Shown here one piece after another: positions 24,057-30,843 of a stretch of 36,387 nucleotides of DNA. The stretch's first letter is position 1; every line of letters starts with the position of its first letter. This stretch comes from Chloroflexota bacterium (lineage in GTDB: Bacteria > Chloroflexota > Anaerolineae > JAAYEA01): assembly GCA_019873665.1 (NCBI GenBank), contig JAIOAV010000019.1, forward strand, positions 1 to 36,387, read 5' to 3'. The notes beneath the pieces are model-generated. The model was not told where the DNA came from and did not search any database. It saw only the letters and a list, made by a program, of their open reading frames with translations. The position numbers were made by a program, and so were the translations under genes.

Positions 24057-25088
24057 GTGTCTGCCTGGCCGGAGATACGCTTGAACGCCTGTCGCGTCGT
24101 CTATAACGATGGCAACCACAATGCGTTCACCGACCTGTGTCGCTTTCGCGATCACTACTATCTCACCTTCCGGAGCTGTCCGGACGGCCATATGGTGTTC
24201 CCGACGTCGCGCATCCTCATCCTGCGCAGCCGCGATGGCGGCGAGTGGCAGCCGGTTCACGCGTTCGGCGTGGCCGGCCGAGACGTGCGCGACCCGCATT
24301 TCTTGATCTTTCGGGAGCGCCTCTGGGTCTATAGCGGGACGTGGCGTTACCATCCGGAAAGGCCGGATTATCGCGACGTGAACGAGCACCTCGGCTATGC
24401 CGTCTGGAGCGACGACGGCGTGCACTGGCAGGGGCCACGCCTGTTGGAGGGGACATATGGCCACTATGTGTGGCGTGCGGCGGCATGGGACGGCAGAGCG
24501 TATCTCTGCGCCCGGCGGCGGCGCGATTTCGCCTCCTCGGATGGAGCGGAAGAGCCGGGAGCGGCAATGCAGGCGGCACTGCTGGGCAGTGATGACGGGC
24601 TGATCTGGCACTTTGTCGGTTGGTTTCAGGAAATGTATGGCGACGAGACAGCGTTCCTCTTTGAGCCGGATGGAGCGATTCTGGCCATCGCTCGCGGTCC
24701 ACGTACTCGTCCCGTAGCGACACTGTGCCGCTCGCGCCCACCTTATCAGCAGTGGCAGCGCACCCCGCTAGAGCGAAACGTGGGAGGGCCGCTGCTGGCG
24801 CGCTGGGGTCAGTGCTATCTGGTGGGCGGCCGCAAGACCGTGGACCCATCCGCGCCGCGTACGACGCTGTACTGGCTGGCGGACGATCGCCTGGTAGAGG
24901 CGCTGGAGCTGCCCAGCGGCGGGGACAACTCGTATCCGGGTTTCGTCGCCCTAGACGAGACACGCGGGCTGCTGTCGTACTATTCCAGCCACGAGGGGAG
25001 CGGCAGCAGCCTGGCGCCCTCGGCCATCTATCTGGCAGAGCTATCGCTGGGAGGAGACGAGCGAGCCCGGGATTGCGAGGCGAGATAA
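24057..25088 (+). CDS. Asp-box beta-propeller protein (sialidase/GH-like)
   Basis: A 343-residue protein. The start is a GTG at 24057, chosen because AGGAGG lies seven bases upstream; a TTG at 24051 would be only one base from it. Three Asp-box-like motifs are visible: SRDGGEW, SDDGVHW and SDDGLIW, one per propeller blade, as in sialidases and related five- or six-bladed glycosidases. RDVRDPHFLIFRERLWVYSG resembles the Asp-x-x-Asp-P opening of GH43/GH32-like propellers. There is no signal peptide. A glycosidase role is probable, but no complete catalytic triad can be assigned. The following two genes share direction with gaps under 15 bases or overlap. Confidence 0.75.
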   Translation: MSAWPEIRLNACRVVYNDGNHNAFTDLCRFRDHYYLTFRSCPDGHMVFPTSRILILRSRDGGEWQPVHAFGVAGRDVRDPHFLIFRERLWVYSGTWRYHPERPDYRDVNEHLGYAVWSDDGVHWQGPRLLEGTYGHYVWRAAAWDGRAYLCARRRRDFASSDGAEEPGAAMQAALLGSDDGLIWHFVGWFQEMYGDETAFLFEPDGAILAIARGPRTRPVATLCRSRPPYQQWQRTPLERNVGGPLLARWGQCYLVGGRKTVDPSAPRTTLYWLADDRLVEALELPSGGDNSYPGFVALDETRGLLSYYSSHEGSGSSLAPSAIYLAELSLGGDERARDCEAR

Positions 25089-25100
25089 GAGAGGACTGGC

Positions 25101-25652
25101 ATGGAAGGGGATGAGGAGGGCTGTGGCTGCCGATGGGTGGTGCTGGCGATCATTGCCGTCGCCGCACTGCTGATCTTCCTCCGGTCCGGCCTGCTGGAGG
25201 CGGTCGGGCTGCGCAAGTCTGCGGCGCAGCGGCTCCTAGCTGGCACGCCGGACCGCGTCGCGCAGCAGACGATCCTGGCCGAGTTACGAGAGGCGGGTGT
25301 CAGCCTTTATGGCCTCCAGCTTTTCGTGTTGCCGATGACGGGGCGAGACGGAAGCGTGGCCTTTTTTCTGCTGGACGAGTCGCAGGGATTCATGCCGGAG
25401 GCGTCTTTCACAAACCCCCGCGCGTTCGACGCGCTGCAGAATTGGCTCAAGGGGCCGACGCTGAACGAGCTTAATGTGCGCCGCGTGGCGGTCGAGTATC
25501 GCGATCGCGGCGGCGAGCATGTGGCCACGCTGACCGTGCCCACCGCAGATCTGCAGGCGTATCTGTCGGGCCGTATGGGCGATGATGCATTCCTGAAGGC
25601 GGTGCAGGGGAACGCGAGTCTGTCCACCGTGTTGCTGGGGATGTTGCGATGA
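25101..25652 (+). CDS. Membrane-anchored protein of unknown function
   Basis: A 183-residue protein. An acidic and Cys-containing start (MEGDEEGCGCRW) precedes one transmembrane helix (~12-28). The remaining ~150 residues are soluble with alternating beta and alpha character (LYGLQLFVLPMTGRDGSVAFFLLD, VRRVAVEYRDRGGEHVATLTV). I do not recognise the fold. AGAGG lies before the ATG. The stop overlaps the start of the next gene (ATGA), so the two are coupled and probably act together at the membrane. Confidence 0.7.
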   Translation: MEGDEEGCGCRWVVLAIIAVAALLIFLRSGLLEAVGLRKSAAQRLLAGTPDRVAQQTILAELREAGVSLYGLQLFVLPMTGRDGSVAFFLLDESQGFMPEASFTNPRAFDALQNWLKGPTLNELNVRRVAVEYRDRGGEHVATLTVPTADLQAYLSGRMGDDAFLKAVQGNASLSTVLLGMLR

Positions 25653-26269
25653 GCGGACGCGCACGCACGAGAGCGATGCTCATGGCCGCACTGCTGCTGT
25701 GCACGGTGGCGTGTGCTGGCGGCGTGGGCGACGTGATGATGGATATGGCGAGCACGTGGTTACGTGCGCACGCGCTAGAGTTGCTGGCGTATAACCTGAT
25801 CGGCACTACCGGCAACGCCGAGGTGAACGCCGTGCTGGACGCGCGCCGCGTGCTGGAGCCATTGGCCGAAGCGGAGCGGTGGATGGATGATGGCCGGCGG
25901 CTGCACGACCTGGGCGCGATGTTGCGTGCCGTAAAGCGGCGGCCCAACGACTGGGGTTACCGCATCTGGGTGGGCGCCGAGTATTTGGCGCAAGGGAACG
26001 TGGCAGAGGCCGGGGTCCACCTGCAGGCCGCCGACCGCCTGAAAGGAACGGAGAGGGCGGAGCTGCGGCGCTATGTAGAGTTTGGCATTAGCGAGCTGAC
26101 AGCAGTGGAGGCACGGCTGGGCGGGCGGTACGCCAATAGCGCGCAATGCCGTCTGCTGCACGAGCAGCTTGCCGCGCTCTATCGTCTGCGCTACTCGCTG
26201 ACGCAGCAGGCCGCGGACGAGGCGCTGGCGGCGCAGCACGATGCGGCAGTGGCCGCCTGCACGCCATAG
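25649..26269 (+). CDS. Putative lipoprotein, helical, unknown function
   Basis: A 206-residue protein with a signal sequence: RARTR, then a Leu/Ala-rich core and LCTVACAG, where Cys22 fits a lipobox imperfectly (T-V-A-C). The rest is helical (VLEPLAEAERWMDDGRRLHDL, LRRYVEFGISELTAVEARLG) and may form TPR-like pairs. It overlaps the previous gene by four bases. No homology is recognised. The gene is last before the tRNA and ends 100 bases upstream of it; that short gap contains the tRNA promoter. Confidence 0.7.
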   Translation: MSGRARTRAMLMAALLLCTVACAGGVGDVMMDMASTWLRAHALELLAYNLIGTTGNAEVNAVLDARRVLEPLAEAERWMDDGRRLHDLGAMLRAVKRRPNDWGYRIWVGAEYLAQGNVAEAGVHLQAADRLKGTERAELRRYVEFGISELTAVEARLGGRYANSAQCRLLHEQLAALYRLRYSLTQQAADEALAAQHDAAVAACTP

Positions 26270-26327
26270 CGGGGCAGGCAACAGGCGCATCCTCACCGCG
26301 CCTGCCGTACAGCTGGTAGCCCATTGT

Positions 26328-26356
26328 TTGCTCACTGTCCCGATTGGTGTTATAAT
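26328..26356 (+). promoter_or_regulatory. Promoter of tRNA-Arg gene
   Basis: TTGCTC (26328-26333), 17-base spacer, TATAAT (26351-26356). It ends 13 bases before the tRNA, so transcription starts a few bases upstream of the mature 5' end. Confidence 0.75.
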
Positions 26357-26369
26357 CTCCAATAATATT

Positions 26370-26442
26370 GCGCCCGTAGCTCAACGGACAGAGCGTCTGA
26401 CTTCGAATCAGCAGGCTGTGGGTTCGAATCCCGCCGGGCGCG
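26370..26442 (+). tRNA. tRNA-Arg (anticodon TCG)
   Basis: The cloverleaf folds by hand: acceptor GCGCCCG (26370-26376) with CGGGCGC (26435-26441) and discriminator G; D stem GCTC/GAGC; anticodon stem with one terminal mismatch (T27-C43) and loop CTTCGAA, which gives anticodon TCG; T stem GTGGG/CCCGC with loop TTCGAAT. CCA is not encoded. It reads CGA and related arginine codons. Confidence 0.95.
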
Positions 26443-26541
26443 TACACAATTTGTAGTAGCATGCGAACGTATTATCACTGCCGGTAGTGGTTCAGCACCA
26501 GTAGCCATCTGATCTTTCTCCGAGTCATCTGGTCTGCAAGC

Positions 26542-26585
26542 AAAAAGGGCCACCGCCAACTGTCCGTTTGACTTGGCGGTGGCCC
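26542..26585 (-). terminator. Rho-independent terminator on the minus strand
   Basis: A 13-bp perfect stem (GGGCCACCGCCAA 26547-26559 with its complement at 26573-26585), loop 13 bases, followed on the minus strand by five T (26546-26542). It would end transcripts from the FG-GAP gene or the remnant before they run into the tRNA from the opposite side. Confidence 0.82.
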
Positions 26586-26586
26586 T

Positions 26587-26800
26587 GCTGCCATCTGTGC
26601 GTCAAGTGCTTGCACCATTTGGGCGTGCTGTGGAACGATTCGCCGCCTTGCCTGGCATTCTCCTTGTCTGTCACTATCACGCGAAACGCCATCGGCTCTG
26701 GCCGTAGCTCGTCGCGCACTAGCGCCGCCGCCAGCTCCTCATAGCTGCCTGGCTACTGTTCCAACTGGTCAGCCGACACTATCAACGTGGTAGCATGATT
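26587..26800 (-). pseudogene. Degraded coding remnant with in-frame amber codon
   Basis: In one minus-strand frame the sequence reads TTLIVSADQLEQ, a TAG codon (position ~26757), then PGSYEELAAALVRDELRPEP and MAFRVIVTDKENARQGGES before losing protein-like character near 26640. The segments look like ordinary alpha/beta protein on both sides of the stop. I do not recognise the family. It is most simply the N-terminal piece of a lost gene; a terminator follows it. Confidence 0.4.
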
Positions 26801-26851
26801 CTCATGAGCAAAGGTCCTGCGGCGACCGCGACAGCGGGACCATCTCCGCTG

Positions 26852-28129
26852 TTACATCCCTGGGTAGAGCGTCTGATTGTAGTGCGTGGGCAGCATGAGG
26901 GGCCGGGCATTGGCATAGACACGCGCGCCATCGCAGCCAAAAAGGATCACTTCGTCGCGACTATCGCCCCAAACATCGGCCCGCATGCCGTAGCAATCCA
27001 TCGCCCGCCCCTGATCATCCCGCGCCAGCGGCTCCAGCAGCTCCAGGATCTGCCCCTCCCCATCGTAGATGGCGACCGGGTCTCGTGGCCCACGGCTGTA
27101 GACCAGTATCTGCTGCAGGTTGGGCGTACCCAGCCAGTTGATCCCCACGATCGCCGCAAAGGCGCTACCCTCCGGCTGTATCCGCCGCCAGATCTCCCGC
27201 CCATCCGCGTCATAGAGATAGAGCGTGGCTGGGTGGCGTTTCCCTGCAGGCTGTCTTGGGTCTACCGGCTGGCCTCGATCCAGCACGGCGAATTGCAGGG
27301 CCGAATCGGCCCGAAAGCGGCCAGCGATGACATGCTGCGCCTCCACCAGTGGATGCTGCCAAAGCATGCGACCATCCGACAGGAGGCAATGCGCGCCGCC
27401 GTTGCCAAAGGCCAGCAGCCACTCCGCATCGGCGCGCTGCACCACCGTGGCCGCGTCTTGGTGGGCGCCACCAGCATCGTGGCAGAACAGCTCCCGACCA
27501 TCCTGATCCAGCAGCGCAAAGCCGACGAACACCTCATCGCAACCATCGCCGTCGATATCGCAGATGGCCGGGAAATGCCCCGTCGAGCCGGTCCACTGCC
27601 AGAGCGTCTCGCCGCTATGCGCGATGCCCCACATGCTCCAGTAGCGATCCTTGACCACCAAATCCTGCCGCCAACCTCGGCCGGTCAGGTCAGCGAAGAG
27701 AAAGCAGTCATCCGCGGGTGCAGGGATGGGAAAACGCCGCTTCTCCTGCGCGGTGGCCGCGTCCAGCACGACCATTGTGGCATCCCCCTCATAGCGTTGT
27801 GCTCGTTCGATAGCCCAGCCCGCTGTCAACAGTGGCTCAACATACACCGCTTGCTCGACATAGAGAACCTCATTGCGGCCGTCGCAGTCCCAGTCATGGA
27901 CCTGCACCGGCAGGTCGCTATAGATGCGGCCATTCTCGGCGGACGGCGCGCCTCTCTGCCAGAGCGGCGCGCCGTGGATGCTTGTGGCAGTCATACAGGT
28001 GATCGCACGGGTGGCACGGACGCTTTGCACGAACAGAAGGTCCGGCGCACCATCGCCGTTCAGGTCGCCAACCTTGATGAATTCAGAGACAAAGTCACCC
28101 CTGATGTCGCTGACGATATGTACAGGCAC
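26852..28129 (-). CDS. FG-GAP/VCBS-type beta-propeller protein
   Basis: A protein of about 425 residues. AGGAGG (28144-28139) directly abuts an ATG at 28138, which leaves no spacer; the in-frame GTG at 28129 has nine bases and is the better start. Calcium-binding FG-GAP loops appear as DLNGDGAPDLLF, DWDCDGRNEVLY, DIDGDGCDEVFVGF and DVWGDSRDEVILF, spaced along a seven- or eight-bladed propeller, like rhamnogalacturonan lyases of PL11 type. Homologues with the same VPVHIV...GDF start are often misnamed as Sir2-like. No signal peptide is present, which is unusual for this fold. It stands alone on this strand, and its function is not established; binding or cleavage of pectic oligosaccharide is a guess from fold. 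Confidence 0.75.
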   Translation of the reverse strand: MPVHIVSDIRGDFVSEFIKVGDLNGDGAPDLLFVQSVRATRAITCMTATSIHGAPLWQRGAPSAENGRIYSDLPVQVHDWDCDGRNEVLYVEQAVYVEPLLTAGWAIERAQRYEGDATMVVLDAATAQEKRRFPIPAPADDCFLFADLTGRGWRQDLVVKDRYWSMWGIAHSGETLWQWTGSTGHFPAICDIDGDGCDEVFVGFALLDQDGRELFCHDAGGAHQDAATVVQRADAEWLLAFGNGGAHCLLSDGRMLWQHPLVEAQHVIAGRFRADSALQFAVLDRGQPVDPRQPAGKRHPATLYLYDADGREIWRRIQPEGSAFAAIVGINWLGTPNLQQILVYSRGPRDPVAIYDGEGQILELLEPLARDDQGRAMDCYGMRADVWGDSRDEVILFGCDGARVYANARPLMLPTHYNQTLYPGM

Positions 28130-28138
28130 AGATTCCAT

Positions 28139-28404
28139 CCTCCTGAACTCGTGCTAACCGGCGCAAGTGTCCATCGAACCAGATAAGGCGAATCCCTAAG
28201 CTAAGCGGATATGACAAATGTAGTGCGAAAACACCAGACGTCAAGTCCTCCGGCTTGGTCACAGGGCGAGTGTGTCGAGATTGTTGACCCATCTTGCTTG
28301 ACAGGAGACTTTCCGGGGACGAGGATACCGAGATGGGGGACTGGGGACGACTCTGCCCTATAGCTTTGCCCAGACCGGCCTTTCTGCGTTTGCCCTGCCA
28401 GAGT
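28139..28404. other. Intergenic region left of the IS element
   Basis: Contains the FG-GAP ribosome binding site at its left edge and, on the minus strand, a TTGACG (28244-28239) that might be a -35 box but has no good -10 partner. No gene is recognised. Before the IS inserted, this DNA joined directly to the promoter of the GntR gene, so it was the divergent control region of the two genes. Confidence 0.45.
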
Positions 28405-28413
28405 GCGAAATGG
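28405..28413 (+). repeat. Target site duplication, left copy
   Basis: GCGAAATGG immediately outside the left inverted repeat of the IS, identical to 29605-29613. Confidence 0.9.
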
Positions 28414-28431
28414 CTGGCTCTTACCCACTTT
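28414..28431 (+). repeat. IS left inverted repeat
   Basis: 18 bp, one mismatch (C in place of T at the twelfth base) with the right repeat. The transposase stop codon begins within its last base. Confidence 0.88.
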
Positions 28432-29523
28432 CATAGGATAGGGACCACTTGTAGACTGCCAGTGCTTTGCGAATGAAGCGGGGGTTTGAGGATCTGAGGC
28501 ATCTGGAGCAATCGCAAGGCCATCCAGGCGGGGCTGACGGGGTCTTTGCAGACCTTGCGGCTGAGGCCTGCGCTTTGGGCCGCTACTCCAATCCGTGTAA
28601 TGGCATAGTAGGCTACTACCAGGGCGGACAACCACCGCTCGACCCGTTCTGTGGTCTTGATCCGAATCGTCTCCAGGTGCAATTGATCCTTGATATCACT
28701 GAACAGCTCTTCGCAGCGGAACCGTCGTTCGTACCAGTGCACCGCGGTAGCGCCCCGCTTAAGGTTCGGGACCAAGTACCATGGCTCTTCGGCGGTATCG
28801 TTGAGAGTAATCGCCAGGTTCACGCTGCACTGGTGTAGGGAGTGGTACCACACATGCGGCCACCAGATCAGCTCACCGCGTCGTGCTTTCACACCGCACA
28901 AGGGCCCTTGATACTGGCGACGATAACGCACAGTGGTGTCTTTGCGCACCCGGATCACATAGCGCACCTGGAGGAAGTCCAACAGTGGAATGAGCGTGAC
29001 CCTGGCGTAACCGCGGTCGAAGATCAACAGCGGGTGTAGGGAGTGTGGGATCATCGCTACGACGTCCCGCACGAATGGGTCTTCGAGTTTGGTCTGGCTG
29101 CCTGTGGGGGCTGCTCCGATCTCGGCATAACGAAACACCTTGCAGGACACAGGCAGTGCGCGCCCGCGAAAGGGGATGGATGCCCACAGCACCTCCCACT
29201 TTCCAGCCAGGGTGCTCTGATCGATGATCACGGGCAGGAAGGTGCCAACTCGAAAGCGGAGCAGAAGGAATGCGCACAAACTGTGAAAGCACTCGGCAGG
29301 AGACCACTTCACATTGGAGAGAAAGCGCCAGATACGCTTGAGGTTGTGCCAATGATCAAGCCTGTTTGGGGATAGCACGGGCGATTTCCGAGATGGTGAG
29401 ATGGGCCTCTCGTACCTTGAGAATACCCAAAGCAGCCAAAGCCAAGTTGCGCTGGCGCGTCACCCGCATGTGCGGGATCATCATTTGGCCCAAAACGAGC
29501 AAATCGGTGTACTGTATGACCAT
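28431..29523 (-). pseudogene. IS4-family transposase, frameshifted
   Basis: Translation starts at ATG 29523 (GGAGG six bases upstream) and runs MVIQYTDLLVLGQMM to SEIARAIPKQA, stopping at 29356. The rest of the protein continues in the +1 frame from DHWHNLKRIWRFLSN to the stop at 28431. The shift lies near the CCCC-AAA run around 29366. The C-terminal part holds the DDE residues: IIDQST, LIFDRGYA and YERRFRCEELFSDIK, which fits Y-(2)-R-(3)-E-(6)-K exactly. One base too many would explain the break. Joined, the protein would be about 363 residues, normal for the family. A programmed +1 shift is possible but not typical of IS4 elements. Confidence 0.88.
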
Positions 29524-29586
29524 CGGCGTCCTCCGCGAAAGGTTGTTCTCATAAACCACCTTGTAGGCGAGGACGCCAAGTTTGTC

Positions 29587-29604
29587 AAAGTGAGTAAGAG
29601 CCAG
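29587..29604 (-). repeat. IS right inverted repeat
   Basis: 18 bp, partner of 28414-28431. The transposase start codon lies 63 bases inside. Confidence 0.88.
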
Positions 29605-29613
29605 GCGAAATGG
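29605..29613 (+). repeat. Target site duplication, right copy
   Basis: GCGAAATGG immediately outside the right IS end; identical to 28405-28413. Confidence 0.9.
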
Positions 29614-29616
29614 GTC

Positions 29617-29645
29617 TTGACAAATCGCCTAGCTGATGCTATAAT
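29617..29645 (+). promoter_or_regulatory. Perfect consensus sigma-70 promoter of the GntR regulator
   Basis: TTGACA (29617-29622), exactly 17 bases, TATAAT (29640-29645). All twelve hexamer positions match. It is the strongest promoter in the window and lies three bases from the target duplication of the IS. Confidence 0.92.
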
Positions 29646-29649
29646 GTAG

Positions 29650-29666
29650 CTGTCGAATATCGACAG
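29650..29666 (+). promoter_or_regulatory. Palindromic operator at the transcription start (probable GntR/FCD site)
   Basis: CTGTCGA (29650-29656) and TCGACAG (29660-29666) are perfect arms around ATA; another TCGACA follows at 29667-29672. The palindrome covers the expected start point of the promoter at 29617-29645, so a bound repressor would block it. Self-regulation by the adjacent FCD-type protein is inferred. Confidence 0.75.
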
Positions 29667-29748
29667 TCGACAAAATACACTACAGCCCATAGTGAGAGGT
29701 GTCTTCTGTGTTGACTGTTAAGTGCACCATACGGGCGCGGTGACCAGC

Positions 29749-30465
29749 ATGGCTAATCGGTTTGGTTCTCTGGAACGATCCACTCTGCGCGAACAGATCG
29801 TGGAAAGCATCCATGATGCGATCTGGAGAGGGGCCCTAAAGCCTGGTGACCGCCTTCTCGAGGCGGATTTGGCTGAACAGCTGCAAGTGAGCCGCGCTCC
29901 GGTACGAGAGGCTATTGCCGAACTCGTCGCCGAGGGACTTTTGATCAAGAAGGATCGGCAAGGCACCTTTGTCAGATCCCTTTCAACCAAGTACATCGTC
30001 GAGCTCTATACCTATCGCGCCTGCATCGAGGAGATGGCGGCGCGGTTGGTGGCGCGCTCCGCCAACGCCGAAAGCTTTGCGCGCCTAGAAGAGTGCGTAA
30101 GCCGCATACAGGAGGCGATCAACGCCCAAGATCAGATCGCGGTGTTGAGGGCTGATTTCGCTTTCCACCGCGCCATGGTCGAGTTGGCAGACCATGGAGA
30201 GCTCATGCGTGCCTGGTCCAATCTGGGAATGCTGGCTGTGGCGCTGCTGGCAGGGCCCATACCCTCTCCACCGAACCTCGTTGAACTACATCAAGGGATT
30301 GTGGACGCCTTGCGCACCCTGGACCCCATCCGGGCGGGATGGTTCGTGCGCCACACATTCCTGGGCGAGCGTTTCCTCAAGGGATACGGCATCTCTGAGG
30401 CTACATTGGCCAGCGAGGTTCCGTCGGCGCTCGCCGCTGAGATCACATTGTTCAAAGACATGTAA
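29749..30465 (+). CDS. GntR family regulator with FCD ligand domain
   Basis: A 238-residue protein starting at ATG 29749 (a GTG at 29722 is in frame, and the ribosome binding site is weak for both). The winged helix occupies residues ~6-72: TLREQIVESIHDAIWRGAL, LKPGDRLLEADLAEQLQVSR, APVREAIAELVAEGLL and GTFV. The FCD domain (~78-225) has ADFAFHRAMVELADH (Asp and His), ELHQGIVDAL (His) and VRHTFLGERF (His), the metal-binding set of FadR/FCD members that sense organic acids or sugar acids. It precedes the ABC transporter genes in the same direction and probably controls them. The ligand is unknown; uronic or other sugar acids are common for the family. Confidence 0.9.
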   Translation: MANRFGSLERSTLREQIVESIHDAIWRGALKPGDRLLEADLAEQLQVSRAPVREAIAELVAEGLLIKKDRQGTFVRSLSTKYIVELYTYRACIEEMAARLVARSANAESFARLEECVSRIQEAINAQDQIAVLRADFAFHRAMVELADHGELMRAWSNLGMLAVALLAGPIPSPPNLVELHQGIVDALRTLDPIRAGWFVRHTFLGERFLKGYGISEATLASEVPSALAAEITLFKDM

Positions 30466-30843
30466 AGCACTCCTGGATAGAGTAAGGGCTGCCACCTACG
30501 CCAGGTGGTAGATATCATTCGACTAGGTTGAGCGAGACGCGAGCGGCTACCAAGCCTCAGGCGCTTCTCCGAGTACTGCGACCTAGCGCAATTCAGTCGC
30601 CTCGGGCAACCGCAGGGAGCGAGCGGCCTCGCTGTGCCCTCTTGTGGCAGGTGCCAACGACGAGATCCTTCGTCGCTGTGCTCATCGGAATAACAGGTGC
30701 GGTTGTCGGTCTGGGGCCGTGGCGCTCGCACGATATGGCGTTCGCCATGCAAAGGAGGTGATCAACACCAGGCACACAGGCAGTGAGAAACGGCCATCTG
30801 TGATATGGTTTCGTGTGCTGCAGGAGCAGCGGGAGGGCAAGCG
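30466..30843 (+). other. 378-base leader region upstream of the ABC transporter operon
   Basis: Several hairpins occur: CCACCT/AGGTGG at 30492-30508 just after the GntR gene, AGCGAG/CTCGCT near 30617-30632, and CGACGA/TCGTCG near 30658-30675. At 30751-30763 there is AAAGGAGGTGATC, a 13-base perfect complement of the 16S rRNA 3' end, without a start codon at a useful distance. I see no clear promoter hexamers. Small open frames here have no coding character. Confidence 0.5.

Larger units (their letters stand above)
26443..26851. other. Gene-poor stretch between tRNA and FG-GAP gene
   Basis: The 409 bases hold a minus-strand terminator (26547-26585) and a degraded coding remnant (26587-26800), both listed separately. 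I see no intact gene and no repeat of the tRNA end that would mark an integrated element. Confidence 0.6.
28414..29604 (-). mobile_element. IS4-family insertion sequence, 1191 bp, with exact ends
   Basis: Terminal inverted repeats of 18 bp (28414-28431 and 29587-29604) match at 17 positions (CTGGCTCTTAC then C or T, then CACTTT). They are flanked by a perfect 9-bp duplication, GCGAAATGG. The transposase inside has the IS4 YREK signature, so family assignment is firm. The transposase reading frame is broken, so the copy is probably immobile by itself. The insertion lies three bases from the -35 box of the GntR promoter. Confidence 0.93.

Noticed and set aside
26350..26559. Open frame on the minus strand containing DSNPQPADSKSDALS
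   Set aside because: It is the antisense translation of the tRNA-Arg, a well-known false protein in databases.
26795..28186. 463-residue open frame on the plus strand
   Set aside because: It is antisense to the FG-GAP gene, whose DxDGDG loops are clearly real; the plus frame shows no domain.
29356..29378. Programmed frameshift in the IS transposase
   Set aside because: The frames need a +1 shift; there is no A-rich slippery heptamer for -1, and IS4-family elements normally use one frame. A one-base insertion is simpler, although a +1 slip on CCC-C is not excluded.
26370..29604. A genomic island integrated at the tRNA-Arg 3' end
   Set aside because: No integrase gene and no direct repeat of the tRNA end were found within the window.
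30528..30761. 77-residue frame upstream of the binding-protein gene
   Set aside because: No ribosome binding site, Arg/Pro/Ser-rich composition, spans several hairpins; not coding.
30751..30763. Fragment of a 16S rRNA gene end on the minus strand
   Set aside because: Matching stops after 13 bases; the following sequence differs from the conserved helix 45 region.
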